64,000 nt of DNA from the NCBI RefSeq assembly GCF_036881715.1, contig NZ_JBAKBF010000001.1:124001-188000 (forward strand), given 5' to 3'. This DNA is from Pannonibacter anstelovis. GTDB taxonomy: Bacteria; Pseudomonadota; Alphaproteobacteria; Rhizobiales; Stappiaceae. The translations under genes were made by a program, and so were the position numbers. Positions 53,581 to 61,813 of this stretch are shown in pieces; position 1 is the first letter of the stretch; every line of letters begins with the position of its first letter. The notes under the pieces were generated by a model. It was not told the origin of the DNA, ran no database searches, and worked only from the letters and a program-made list of their open reading frames with translations.

Positions 53581-54972
53581 ATGCCGATCGATATTCTGAT
53601 GCCGGCTCTCTCGCCGACCATGGAAGAGGGCAAGCTGTCCAAGTGGCTCAAGGCCGAGGGTGACAGCGTGAAGTCTGGCGATGTGATCGCCGAAATCGAG
53701 ACCGACAAGGCGACCATGGAAGTGGAAGCCGTGGACGAAGGCACCATGGGCAAGATCCTGGTGGCCGAGGGTACCGAGAACGTCAAGGTCAACACGAAGA
53801 TCGCCGTGCTCCTCACCGAAGGCGAAGACGCCTCTGCGATTGATGCCAGCGCTCAGGCTCCGGCGGCTGCACCGGCTCCGGCCGCTGCTGCTGCGCCTGT
53901 TGCTGCCGCTCCGGCTGCCGCTGCTCCGGTTCCTGCGCAGGCCGTCACGTCCGGCACTGCCGACAGTGACGCACCGGCCGGCACCGAAATGGTGTCCATG
54001 ACCGTGCGCGAAGCACTGCGTGATGCCATGGCTGAAGAAATGCGCCGCGACGGCGACATCTTCATCATGGGTGAGGAAGTTGCCGAGTACCAGGGCGCCT
54101 ACAAGATCACGCAGGGTCTTCTGGACGAGTTCGGTGCCAAGCGCGTCATCGACACGCCGATCACCGAGCACGGCTTTGCCGGTCTTGCCACGGGCGCTGC
54201 CATGACGGGCCTGAAGCCCATCGTCGAGTTCATGACGTTCAACTTCGCCATGCAGGCGATTGACCACATCATCAACTCCGCTGCCAAGACGCTCTACATG
54301 TCCGGCGGCCAGCTTGGCGCTCCGATTGTGTTCCGCGGCCCGAACGGCGCTGCGGCCCGCGTGGGTGCACAGCACAGCCAGGACTATGCCTCCTGGTATG
54401 CCCACATTCCGGGCCTCAAGGTCATCCAGCCCTGGTCTGCTGCCGATGCCAAGGGCCTGCTGAAGGCGGCCATCCGCGACCCGAACCCGGTCATCTTCCT
54501 CGAAAACGAGATCCTCTACGGCCAGTCCTTCGAGGTTCCGAAAGTCGATGATTTCGTCCTGCCGATCGGCAAGGCAAAGATCGAGCGTGCCGGTACGGAC
54601 GTGACCATCGTCTCCTGGGGCATCGGCATGACCTATGTCATGAAGGCCGTGGACGAACTGGCAGCCATGGGCATCTCGGCGGAAGTCGTGAACCTGCGCA
54701 CCATCCGTCCGCTCGACATCGACACGGTGCTTGCGTCCGTCCGCAAGACGGGCCGCTGCGTCACGGTGGAAGAAGCCTTCCCGGTCTGCTCGGTTTCCTC
54801 GGAAATCGGCTATCAGGTTCAGGAAAAGGCCTTCGACTTCCTCGACGCCCCGATCCTGCGCGTGACCGGCAAGGACGTTCCGATGCCCTATGCCGCAAAC
54901 CTTGAAAAGCTGGCTCTGCCGTCTGTCAAGGAAGTCATCGACGCCGTGAAGGCTGTCACCTACAGGGACTGA
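53581..54972 (+). CDS. pdhB: Pyruvate dehydrogenase E1 component, beta subunit with N-terminal lipoyl domain
   Basis: 463 residues. An N-terminal lipoyl domain (1-78, Lys43 in IETDKATME) and an Ala/Pro-rich swinging linker (90-135) precede the E1 beta catalytic chain (MTVREALRDAMAEEMRRDGDIFIMGEEVAEYQGAYKIT; ITEHGFAGLATGAA; TEHGF and DASWYAHIPGL-type active-site regions). The lipoylated E1 beta is an alphaproteobacterial trait. It follows pdhA by 15 bp. Its lipoyl domain is nearly identical to that of pdhC even at the DNA level. Confidence 0.97.
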   Translation: MPIDILMPALSPTMEEGKLSKWLKAEGDSVKSGDVIAEIETDKATMEVEAVDEGTMGKILVAEGTENVKVNTKIAVLLTEGEDASAIDASAQAPAAAPAPAAAAAPVAAAPAAAAPVPAQAVTSGTADSDAPAGTEMVSMTVREALRDAMAEEMRRDGDIFIMGEEVAEYQGAYKITQGLLDEFGAKRVIDTPITEHGFAGLATGAAMTGLKPIVEFMTFNFAMQAIDHIINSAAKTLYMSGGQLGAPIVFRGPNGAAARVGAQHSQDYASWYAHIPGLKVIQPWSAADAKGLLKAAIRDPNPVIFLENEILYGQSFEVPKVDDFVLPIGKAKIERAGTDVTIVSWGIGMTYVMKAVDELAAMGISAEVVNLRTIRPLDIDTVLASVRKTGRCVTVEEAFPVCSVSSEIGYQVQEKAFDFLDAPILRVTGKDVPMPYAANLEKLALPSVKEVIDAVKAVTYRD

Positions 54973-54988
54973 GGCGAGGGAGGCCGCA

Positions 54989-56326
54989 ATGCCGATCAAC
55001 ATCACAATGCCGGCCCTCTCTCCCACCATGGAAGAGGGCAACCTGGCCAAGTGGCTGGTGAAGGAAGGTGACAAGGTTTCTCCCGGCGACGTGATCGCCG
55101 AGATCGAAACCGACAAGGCGACCATGGAAGTGGAAGCCGTGGACGAAGGCACGGTCGCCAAGATCGTCGTCGCCGCCGGAACGCAGGGCGTAAAGGTCAA
55201 CAGCCTGATCGCCGTGCTCGCCGGTGAAGACGAGGATGCTTCGGCTGTCTCGGCAGCGCCTGCTGCTGCGCCTGCCAAGGCGGAAGCTGCTCCGGCCAAG
55301 GCTGAAGCGGCTCCGGCTCCGGCCGCTGCTGCACCGGCATATGCCGGCCCGGCTCCGGTCAGCGCATCGGGCGAGCGCATCTTTGCCTCGCCGCTTGCCC
55401 GCCGTCTGGCGTCGCAGAACGGTCTGGACCTCAAGGCAATCGCAGGCTCTGGCCCGCATGGCCGCATCGTCCAGCGCGATATCGAAGCCGCTCTGAAGTC
55501 CGGCACCGGCAAGGCTGCTCCGGCTGCTGCCGCCGCAGCTCCTGCCGAGGCTCCGAAGGCGGCTGCCGCTGCAGCGCCCGCTGGTCCTTCCAAGGAGCAG
55601 GTGCTCAAGCTCTTCGCCGAAGGCTCTTACGAGCTGGTGCCGCACGATGGCATGCGCAAGACCATTGCCAAGCGCCTCACCGAGTCCAAGCAGACGATCC
55701 CGCACTTCTACGTGTCGGTTGACTGCGAACTCGACGCGCTTCTGGCCCTGCGCACCCAGCTCAACGACGCTGCGCCGAAGTCCAAGGACGGCAAGCCGGC
55801 CTACAAGCTCTCGGTCAATGACATGGTCATCAAGGCCATGGCTCTGGCCCTGCGCGATGTGCCGGATGCGAACGTCTCCTGGACGGACGATGCCATGGTC
55901 AAGCACAAGCACGCCGATGTCGGCGTTGCCGTGTCGATCCCGGGCGGCCTGATCACCCCGATCATCCGCAGCGCCGAGCAGAAGGCCCTGTCCACCATCT
56001 CCAACGAGATGAAGGACCTGGGTCAGCGCGCCAAGGACCGCAAGCTGAAGCCGGAAGAGTACCAGGGCGGCACCACCGCCGTGTCCAACATGGGCATGAT
56101 GGGCGTGAAGAGCTTCTCGGCCGTGGTCAATCCGCCGCATGCCACCATTCTGGCGGTCGGCGCGGGCGAGCAGCGTCCTGTCGTCAAGAATGGCACACTG
56201 TCCGTGGCCACTGTCATGACGGTGACGCTCTCGACCGACCACCGCTGCGTGGACGGCGCTCTGGGCGCGGAACTTCTCGGCGCCTTCAAGGGCTACATCG
56301 AGAACCCGATGAGCATGCTGGTCTGA
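54989..56326 (+). CDS. pdhC: Dihydrolipoamide acetyltransferase (E2 of pyruvate dehydrogenase)
   Basis: The core E2, transferring acetyl groups to CoA. 445 residues: lipoyl domain (1-78, Lys43), Ala/Pro linker, E3-binding domain (about 127-165: ASPLARRLASQNGLDLKAIAGSGPHGRIVQRDIE), a second linker and the catalytic domain, with the His-Asp motif DHRCVDGALGAELL near the C-terminus. It begins 16 bp after pdhB. A strong hairpin follows, before lpdA. Confidence 0.98.
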   Translation: MPINITMPALSPTMEEGNLAKWLVKEGDKVSPGDVIAEIETDKATMEVEAVDEGTVAKIVVAAGTQGVKVNSLIAVLAGEDEDASAVSAAPAAAPAKAEAAPAKAEAAPAPAAAAPAYAGPAPVSASGERIFASPLARRLASQNGLDLKAIAGSGPHGRIVQRDIEAALKSGTGKAAPAAAAAAPAEAPKAAAAAAPAGPSKEQVLKLFAEGSYELVPHDGMRKTIAKRLTESKQTIPHFYVSVDCELDALLALRTQLNDAAPKSKDGKPAYKLSVNDMVIKAMALALRDVPDANVSWTDDAMVKHKHADVGVAVSIPGGLITPIIRSAEQKALSTISNEMKDLGQRAKDRKLKPEEYQGGTTAVSNMGMMGVKSFSAVVNPPHATILAVGAGEQRPVVKNGTLSVATVMTVTLSTDHRCVDGALGAELLGAFKGYIENPMSMLV

Positions 56327-56339
56327 GTGACCCTCAGCG

Positions 56340-56364
56340 AGGCCCCGGCAGGTCCGGGGCCTTT
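56340..56364 (+). terminator. Hairpin between pdhC and lpdA
   Basis: AGGCCCCGG-CAGGT-CCGGGGCCT followed by TTCTGTCTT: a 9-bp GC stem 14 bp after pdhC. It would reduce read-through into lpdA, or process the mRNA. Confidence 0.75.
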
Positions 56365-56418
56365 CTGTCTTGAAAACAGAACGCGACATTCTTGCGAAAC
56401 AAAGGCGAGGGAACTTCC

Positions 56419-57864
56419 ATGGCCGATAGCTATGACGTCCTCATCATCGGGTCGGGCCCCGGCGGTTATGTGACCGCGATCCGTGCGGCCCAGCTCGGCT
56501 TCAAGACTGCCATTGTCGAGCGCGAGCATCTGGGCGGCATCTGCCTCAACTGGGGCTGCATTCCGACCAAGGCGCTGCTGCGCTCCGCTGAAATTCTCGA
56601 TCACGCCAACCATGCCAAGTCCTACGGGCTGAAGCTGGAAGGCAAGATGACCGCTGACATCAAGGACGTGGTTACCCGTTCGCGCGGCGTTTCGGCCCGC
56701 CTCAATGGCGGCGTCGGATTCCTGATGAAGAAGAACAAGATCGACGTCATCTGGGGGGAAGCCAAGCTCACCAAGCCGGGTGAGATCGTCGTCGGCAAGT
56801 CTTCCAAGCCCGCCGTCGAGCCGCAGCACCCCGCGCCCAAGGGCGTGAAGGGCGAAGGCACCTACACGGCCAAGCACATCATCATCGCCACCGGTGCCCG
56901 TCCGCGTGCGCTGCCCGGCATCGAGCCGGATGGCAAGCTGATCTGGACCTATTTCGAGGCGATGAAGCCGGACTTCATGCCGAAGTCGCTGGTCGTGATG
57001 GGCTCGGGCGCCATCGGCATCGAGTTCGCGTCCTTCTACCGCTCCATGGGCGTTGACGTGACTGTCGTCGAAGTCATGTCCCAGATCATGCCGGTGGAAG
57101 ATGCCGAAATCTCCGCCATCGCCCGCAAGGCACTGGAAAAGCGCGGCATGAAGATCATGACTGAGGCGAAGGTTGCCAAGGTCGAGAAGGGCGCCAATTC
57201 CATTACCGCCCATGTGGAGACCAAAGACGGCAAGGTGACCCAGATCACCGCTGACCGCCTGATTTCCGCTGTCGGCGTCCAGGGCAACATCGAGAACCTC
57301 GGCCTCGAGGCGCTTGGCGTGAAGACCGACCGCGGCTGCGTGGTCATCGACGGCTACGGCAAGACCAACGTTCCGGGGCTCTATGCCATCGGTGACGTGG
57401 CTGGCCCCCCGATGCTCGCCCACAAGGCCGAGCACGAAGGCGTCATCTGCATCGAGAAGATCGCAGGCCTGCCGGGCGTTCACGCCATGGACAAGGGCAA
57501 GATTCCGGGCTGCACCTACTGCAACCCGCAGGTCGCTTCTGTTGGTCTGACCGAAGCCAAGGCCAAGGAGCAGGGCCGCGACATCCGCGTCGGCCGCTTC
57601 TCCTTTGCAGCCAACGGCAAGGCCATTGCGCTGGGTGAGGACAATGGCCTCATCAAGACCATCTTCGACAAGAAGACCGGCGAACTGCTGGGTGCCCACA
57701 TGGTCGGCACGGAAGTGACCGAGCTGATCCAGGGCTTCGTTGTGGCGATGAACCTCGAGACGACCGAGGAAGATCTGATGCACACGATCTTCCCGCATCC
57801 GACCCTGTCGGAAATGATGAAGGAAAGCGTTCTGGACGCCTATGGGCGGGCGCTGAACGCCTGA
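56419..57864 (+). CDS. lpdA: Dihydrolipoamide dehydrogenase (E3)
   Basis: A flavoprotein that reoxidises dihydrolipoamide with NAD. 481 residues. FAD motif IIGSGPGGYVTAIRAAQLG, redox disulfide GGICLNWGCIPTKALL, NAD motif VMGSGAIGIEFASFY, FAD site GLYAIGDVAGPPMLAHKAEHEG and the C-terminal His-Glu of HTIFPHPTLSEMM. A short insertion near 130-145 is seen in PDH-linked E3s of this class. GAGGGAA precedes the ATG; the longer frame adds nine residues. Confidence 0.98.
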   Translation: MADSYDVLIIGSGPGGYVTAIRAAQLGFKTAIVEREHLGGICLNWGCIPTKALLRSAEILDHANHAKSYGLKLEGKMTADIKDVVTRSRGVSARLNGGVGFLMKKNKIDVIWGEAKLTKPGEIVVGKSSKPAVEPQHPAPKGVKGEGTYTAKHIIIATGARPRALPGIEPDGKLIWTYFEAMKPDFMPKSLVVMGSGAIGIEFASFYRSMGVDVTVVEVMSQIMPVEDAEISAIARKALEKRGMKIMTEAKVAKVEKGANSITAHVETKDGKVTQITADRLISAVGVQGNIENLGLEALGVKTDRGCVVIDGYGKTNVPGLYAIGDVAGPPMLAHKAEHEGVICIEKIAGLPGVHAMDKGKIPGCTYCNPQVASVGLTEAKAKEQGRDIRVGRFSFAANGKAIALGEDNGLIKTIFDKKTGELLGAHMVGTEVTELIQGFVVAMNLETTEEDLMHTIFPHPTLSEMMKESVLDAYGRALNA

Positions 57865-57876
57865 CGGAAACCCTGC

Positions 57877-57905
57877 AGGGCCGCCCTCGCATGAGAGGCG
57901 GCCCT
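57877..57905 (+). terminator. Hairpin after lpdA
   Basis: AGGGCCGCC and GGCGGCCCT form a 9-bp stem with an 11-base loop, followed by CTTGGCATTATTA, 12 bp after the stop codon. Confidence 0.6.
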
Positions 57906-57995
57906 CTTGGCATTATTACTAGGCCGTAGCTCTTGCGGAACCTCGATGGTGTCTTCAGTGTTGATAAGGCAGCACGTCAATAGGGAGACTGCATC

Positions 57996-58244
57996 ATGAC
58001 ACTTCAGACCGTGATCATCTGGGCGCTGATTGGCCTTGTTGCCGGGTGGATCGCCAGCTTCATCACTGGCGGCGGCGGGTTGATCCGCTACATCCTGACC
58101 GGTCTTGCCGGTGCCGTCGTTGGCGGCTTTCTGATGCATTACTTCGGGTTTTCTCTGAACCTGGGCAATGCCATTGCCAACGAGATTGCCGTGGCGGCCA
58201 TCGGCGCCGTCGTTGTGGTCTTCGTCGCCCGCATATTGGCCTGA
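57996..58244 (+). CDS. GlsB/YeaQ/YmgE family small membrane protein
   Basis: 82 residues, three hydrophobic segments rich in Gly: WALIGLVAGWIASFITGGGG, IRYILTGLAGAVVGGFLMHYFG and IAVAAIGAVVVVFVARIL. This is the transglycosylase-associated/GlsB family, often stress-induced, molecular role unclear. GGGAG lies before the ATG. A second family member follows 81 bp downstream. Confidence 0.88.
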   Translation: MTLQTVIIWALIGLVAGWIASFITGGGGLIRYILTGLAGAVVGGFLMHYFGFSLNLGNAIANEIAVAAIGAVVVVFVARILA

Positions 58245-58325
58245 TCCTACCGGCCTGAGCGGAGGGTCTTCCGGAGCAACTGAGCGCTTCCGGCGGCAGT
58301 GCCGGAAGCAGGGGAGGCACAGCGC

Positions 58326-58562
58326 ATGATTTTCTGGATTATCATCGGGCTGCTGGCTGGCGCCATCGCCCACCGGGTGCTTGACAGCCGGGGCGGCTTT
58401 TTCGGCTCCCTCGTCGTCGGGCTGATCGGTGCGCTTGTTGGCGGCAAGCTCGCCGAAATGCTGCGGCTCAATCTGACCGGCGGCTTCATCGACCAGCTGG
58501 TTGTGGCGACAGTCGGGGCCATTCTGTTCCTGTTCGTCTGGCGCAAGATCAGAGGCCGCTGA
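58326..58562 (+). CDS. GlsB/YeaQ/YmgE-like small membrane protein, second copy
   Basis: 78 residues: MIFWIIIGLLAGAIAHRVLDSRGGFFGSLVVGLIGALVGGKLAEML, then a final hydrophobic helix ending FVWRKIRGR. It has the same three-segment layout as the preceding gene but is diverged in sequence. GGGGAGG lies about 8 bases before the ATG at 58326. The two genes are probably cotranscribed. Confidence 0.8.
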   Translation: MIFWIIIGLLAGAIAHRVLDSRGGFFGSLVVGLIGALVGGKLAEMLRLNLTGGFIDQLVVATVGAILFLFVWRKIRGR

Positions 58563-58615
58563 CAGGCGCACAGGAGAAGGGCGCCGCAGGATAAAGGTGA
58601 AGGGTAGGGGGCATC

Positions 58616-59062
58616 ATGCCGGGTGATTTGCCAAGTCTGAGTGACTATCCGCTGCACAGCGAGGACAAGCTGCGCTATCGCGACACGGACCGTCAGGGCC
58701 ATGTCAACAATGCTGTCTTCGCCACCTTTCTGGAGACCGGACGAGTCGAGGTGCTATATGGTGCGGGCAAATTGCAGCAAAGCCTTGCGGACGATGGCGC
58801 AGCCTTCGTCATTGCCCGGCTGGAGCTGGATTTTCTGGCCGAAGTGACATGGCCGGGCACTGTTGTGACCGGCACGCGGGTCAAGGCGGTTGGCCGCAGT
58901 TCCATCACGCTGGAGCAAGCTGTCTTCCAGAATGGCGCTTGTGTCGCGCGGGCCGTGTCCGTGGTGGTGCAGATGGATGAAGCCACCCGTAAATCCCGTC
59001 CCCTGTCGCCCGAAACCGCCGGCCGCTTCGCTGCGCTGAGCGGATCTTCCGAAAACGCATGA
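58616..59062 (+). CDS. Acyl-CoA thioesterase (hot-dog fold, 4HBT type)
   Basis: 148 residues. YRDTDRQGHVNNAVFATFLETGRVEVLY carries the catalytic Asp and the HVNN motif of 4-hydroxybenzoyl-CoA-type thioesterases. The strand LELDFLAEVTWPGTVVTGTRVKAVGRSSITLEQAVF follows. It hydrolyses a small or medium acyl-CoA; the substrate is unknown. The ATG lies 53 bp after the GlsB-like gene and 55 bp before lipA. Confidence 0.87.
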   Translation: MPGDLPSLSDYPLHSEDKLRYRDTDRQGHVNNAVFATFLETGRVEVLYGAGKLQQSLADDGAAFVIARLELDFLAEVTWPGTVVTGTRVKAVGRSSITLEQAVFQNGACVARAVSVVVQMDEATRKSRPLSPETAGRFAALSGSSENA

Positions 59063-59116
59063 CACCGCGGCAATGAGGCACTTGACCTTCTGCGCTGCTC
59101 ACGACATTTGGATGCC

Positions 59117-60100
59117 ATGGTAACGATCCTCGACACCCTGAACCGTCCGGCTCCTGCACTGAGCGCAGACGACGCGAAGCCCCGGCATCCGGAAAAGGCC
59201 CACAGGCCTGACAATCCGGTCGCCCGGAAACCTGCGTGGATTCGCGTCAAGGCGCCGACGTCGCCTGTCTATCGCGAAACCCATCAGGTGGTGCGCGAGA
59301 ACAAGCTTGTCACCGTGTGCGAGGAAGCGGGCTGCCCGAACATCGGTGAATGCTGGTCGAAGAAGCACGCCAGCTTCATGATCCTCGGCGACACCTGCAC
59401 CCGCGCCTGCGCCTTCTGCAACGTGCGGACGGGCATGCCGGGTGCCGTGGACAAGAACGAGCCGGAAGGCATCGCCACGGCGGTTGCCACCATGGGTCTT
59501 GAGCATGTGGTCATCACTTCCGTGGACCGGGATGATCTGGATGACGGCGGCGCGAACCATTTTGCCGATGTGATTGCGGCGATCCGCGCCAAGGCGCCGA
59601 AGACCACCATCGAGGTGCTGACGCCCGACTTCCTGCGCAAGGAAGGTGCGCTGGAGATCGTCGTGAAGGCCAAGCCGGATGTGTTCAACCACAATCTGGA
59701 AACGGTGCCGTCGAAATACCTGAAGGTCCGCCCCGGCGCGCGCTATTTCCACTCCATCCGCCTGCTGCAGCGGGTGAAGGAACTGGATCCCACCATGTTC
59801 ACCAAGTCCGGCATCATGGTTGGCCTCGGCGAGGAGCGCAACGAAGTGCTCCAGCTGATGGATGACCTGCGGACGGCGGACGTGGACTTCCTCACCATCG
59901 GCCAGTATCTCCAGCCCTCGAAGAAGCATCATCCGGTGCTCTCCTTCGTCACGCCGGAAGAGTTCAAGGCCTATGAAAAGATCGCCTATGCCAAGGGCTT
60001 CCTGAAAGTTTCTGCCAGCCCCTTGACCCGCTCCTCCCACCATGCGGGCGAGGATTTTGCCGATCTGAGGGCCGCTCGCGCTGCGAAGCTGGGCCACTGA
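59117..60100 (+). CDS. lipA: Lipoyl synthase
   Basis: A radical-SAM enzyme inserting two sulfurs into octanoyl groups on lipoyl domains, including those of PdhB and PdhC upstream. 327 residues. The auxiliary cluster is CEEAGCPNIGECW (C-x4-C-x5-C) and the radical-SAM cluster CTRACAFCNV. The C-terminal serine ligand is in TRSSHHAGEDF. The ATG at 59117 is used; an in-frame TTG lies three codons before. It is cotranscribed with coq10 downstream, the conserved order in alphaproteobacteria. Confidence 0.97.
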   Translation: MVTILDTLNRPAPALSADDAKPRHPEKAHRPDNPVARKPAWIRVKAPTSPVYRETHQVVRENKLVTVCEEAGCPNIGECWSKKHASFMILGDTCTRACAFCNVRTGMPGAVDKNEPEGIATAVATMGLEHVVITSVDRDDLDDGGANHFADVIAAIRAKAPKTTIEVLTPDFLRKEGALEIVVKAKPDVFNHNLETVPSKYLKVRPGARYFHSIRLLQRVKELDPTMFTKSGIMVGLGEERNEVLQLMDDLRTADVDFLTIGQYLQPSKKHHPVLSFVTPEEFKAYEKIAYAKGFLKVSASPLTRSSHHAGEDFADLRAARAAKLGH

Positions 60101-60157
60101 CACAAGAAACAGCGCCGGCGGTTGAAACCGGACTGCCGGGCGCCTGAAGAGACTTAC

Positions 60158-60637
60158 ATGCCGTCATTTGAATCGAGCCGGGACGTGGCCCACAGCGCCA
60201 GCGACATGTTCGACCTCGTCGCCGATGTGGAGAAGTACCCTCAGTTTGTGCCGCTCTGCCAGAGCCTCGTCATCCGCGGGCGCAAGCCGCTGGACGAAAC
60301 GCGCGAGGTGCTGGTGGCCGACATGACGGTCGCCTACAAGCTGTTCAAGGAGACCTTCACCAGCCGCGTGGTGCTGGACAGGCCGCAGAACCAGATTCTC
60401 GTTGAGTATCTGGATGGCCCGTTCCAGCATCTGGAGAACCGCTGGACCTTTAAGCCGCGCGAGGAAGGCGGCTGCAGGGTGGGTTTCTTCATCTCTTATG
60501 ATTTCAAAAGCCGGACTTTTGCGGCCCTGATGGGCGCCATGTTCGACATGGCTTTCCGCAAGTTTGCCTCAGCCTTTGAGGCGCGGGCAGATGAGGTCTA
60601 CGGCCGCAAGAGCGGGCAGCCGGTCAGCGTCCGGTAA
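60158..60637 (+). CDS. coq10: Ubiquinone-binding START-domain protein (Coq10/RatA family)
   Basis: 159 residues of the polyketide-cyclase/START fold: SRDVAHSASDMFDLVADVEKYPQFVPLC at the start, DMTVAYKLFKETFTSRVVLD, and WTFKPREEGGCRVGFFISYDFKSRTFAALMG near the end. The family binds coenzyme Q and supports respiration; the RatA toxin name used in some databases is unlikely to describe its role here. It lies 57 bp after lipA and overlaps the convergent secreted-protein gene by 14 bp. Confidence 0.9.
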   Translation: MPSFESSRDVAHSASDMFDLVADVEKYPQFVPLCQSLVIRGRKPLDETREVLVADMTVAYKLFKETFTSRVVLDRPQNQILVEYLDGPFQHLENRWTFKPREEGGCRVGFFISYDFKSRTFAALMGAMFDMAFRKFASAFEARADEVYGRKSGQPVSVR

Positions 60638-61079
60638 AGGCCCGGCGTATTTCCTGAAATCTGAACTCCCGTGGAGGACGGGCATCGCCTGTAAGGCCCC
60701 GCTCCACATTGGCCGGCAGGTTGAGGTCCTGAACCTTCACCTGCGTGTGCGGGTCGCGGCAGACCGCTTGCCACCGGCCATTGGCGCTGCTCTCCAGATT
60801 GAGTTCGTAACCGTCTTCTGCCTCTTTCTGTGTCCAGGCGACGGTGGTGGGGCGAACCCAGAAGGTTGACCCGCAATATTCCACGGCAACGAAACCCTGC
60901 TGTTCCCGGCGGAGCACAACATGGCTGCCGCGGAACCGGCCATTTTCTCTGGAAATAATGTGAAACTCGCCTGATTGTGGCTGACCCGCCGATTGTACGG
61001 CCGTCTGGGCCAGGCCCACCGCGGGCAAGACGCTGACGGCAATAAAAACGGCCAGAAGAACACCAGCAAGGCTCGCCAC
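60624..61079 (-). CDS. Secreted two-cysteine protein of unknown function, paralog B
   Basis: 151 residues with a signal peptide (about 1-24: GVLLAVFIAVSVLPAVGLAQ). The mature part opens FHIISRENGRFRGSHVVLRR and continues GFVAVEYCGSTFWVRPTTVAW, then RWQAVC. Cys69 and Cys107 are 38 residues apart. The same pattern and spacing occur in the neighbouring paralog. The GTG start has AGGGA about 9 bases upstream. I recognise no described family. Probably periplasmic, with a disulfide between the two Cys (inference). Confidence 0.78.
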   Translation of the reverse strand: MASLAGVLLAVFIAVSVLPAVGLAQTAVQSAGQPQSGEFHIISRENGRFRGSHVVLRREQQGFVAVEYCGSTFWVRPTTVAWTQKEAEDGYELNLESSANGRWQAVCRDPHTQVKVQDLNLPANVERGLTGDARPPREFRFQEIRRAFTGR

Positions 61080-61251
61080 GGCACAATTCCCTGATTTGAG
61101 CCAGGCTTATGGTCGCTTGCAGGTTGCGCCGACCTGCCTGTCACATTTTGCGACTAGAAGTTTTGCCTGCAAAGGAGGCAATATCAAGTCAATCCTGCGT
61201 CAGCCTTGCGGTCGTTGTGCAGGAGCATGGAATTTTGCCGCAGGCGTGCGG

Positions 61252-61719
61252 TCACTGCTGATGGTAGGTGCCTTTGACCTTGCCGCCGGACTTGTTGGCG
61301 AAGGCTTCACTGATCCGGGACAATTTGCTGCCAGGGGGGAGGGGATTGGCAGAATCGTCGTTGCTGATGATCAGCGGGTCCTCGTCACTGCCAATGTCTG
61401 CCATGGAGACATGCGTCTCTGCTTTGGCGCAGACCTCAACCCAGCCACGTCCATTGCTGTATTCCAGTCTGACAAGGCGCTTGTTTTCAACTTCCATCAG
61501 ACTCCAGGCTACCGACTTGGGCCGGACCCAGACCTTGCGGCCGCAGTATGCGACGGCGACATAGCCGGCTGCCTCTTCTTCGAGAACCTGATGGCTGCCG
61601 TAAAAGGTGCCATCGACCTGCCGTGAGATGAGATAGAAATCTCCCGCCTTTACGGCTTCTTCGGCTCGTGCCGGAAGAAGGGATGCAAGAGCTCCCGCCA
61701 GGATAATCAAGACGCGCAT
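61252..61719 (-). CDS. Secreted two-cysteine protein of unknown function, paralog A
   Basis: 155 residues with a signal peptide (MRVLIILAGALASLLPARA) and a mature domain opening FYLISRQVDGTFYGSHQVLE, then GYVAVAYCGRKVWVRPKSVAW and GWVEVC. Cys59 and Cys97 are 38 residues apart, as in paralog B. About half of the residues over this 70-residue core are identical to B by eye. The tails differ; A ends in a polar DIGSDEDPLIISNDDSAN-type region. It lies on the same strand 172 bp upstream of B and downstream of cinA. Confidence 0.8.
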   Translation of the reverse strand: MRVLIILAGALASLLPARAEEAVKAGDFYLISRQVDGTFYGSHQVLEEEAAGYVAVAYCGRKVWVRPKSVAWSLMEVENKRLVRLEYSNGRGWVEVCAKAETHVSMADIGSDEDPLIISNDDSANPLPPGSKLSRISEAFANKSGGKVKGTYHQQ

Positions 61720-61813
61720 AACAACCTGCCCCGTTGTCAGCGCCGGGCCAGCAGGTGCGCGGGCTCAGCACAAGTGTCATGCTATAGTGTAGCCGTCTTG
61801 ATATTCCCTTCTG

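Noticed and set aside
52417..55608. A 1,063-codon open frame on the - strand opposite pdhA-pdhB-pdhC
   Set aside because: It is the antisense shadow of three well-identified genes in high-GC DNA; its translation is Gly/Ala/His-rich with no motif.
59990..60060. LipA C-terminal motif RSSH instead of the E. coli RSSY
   Set aside because: The cluster-ligand Ser is retained and, from memory, His at this place is common in alphaproteobacterial LipA, so it is not unusual.
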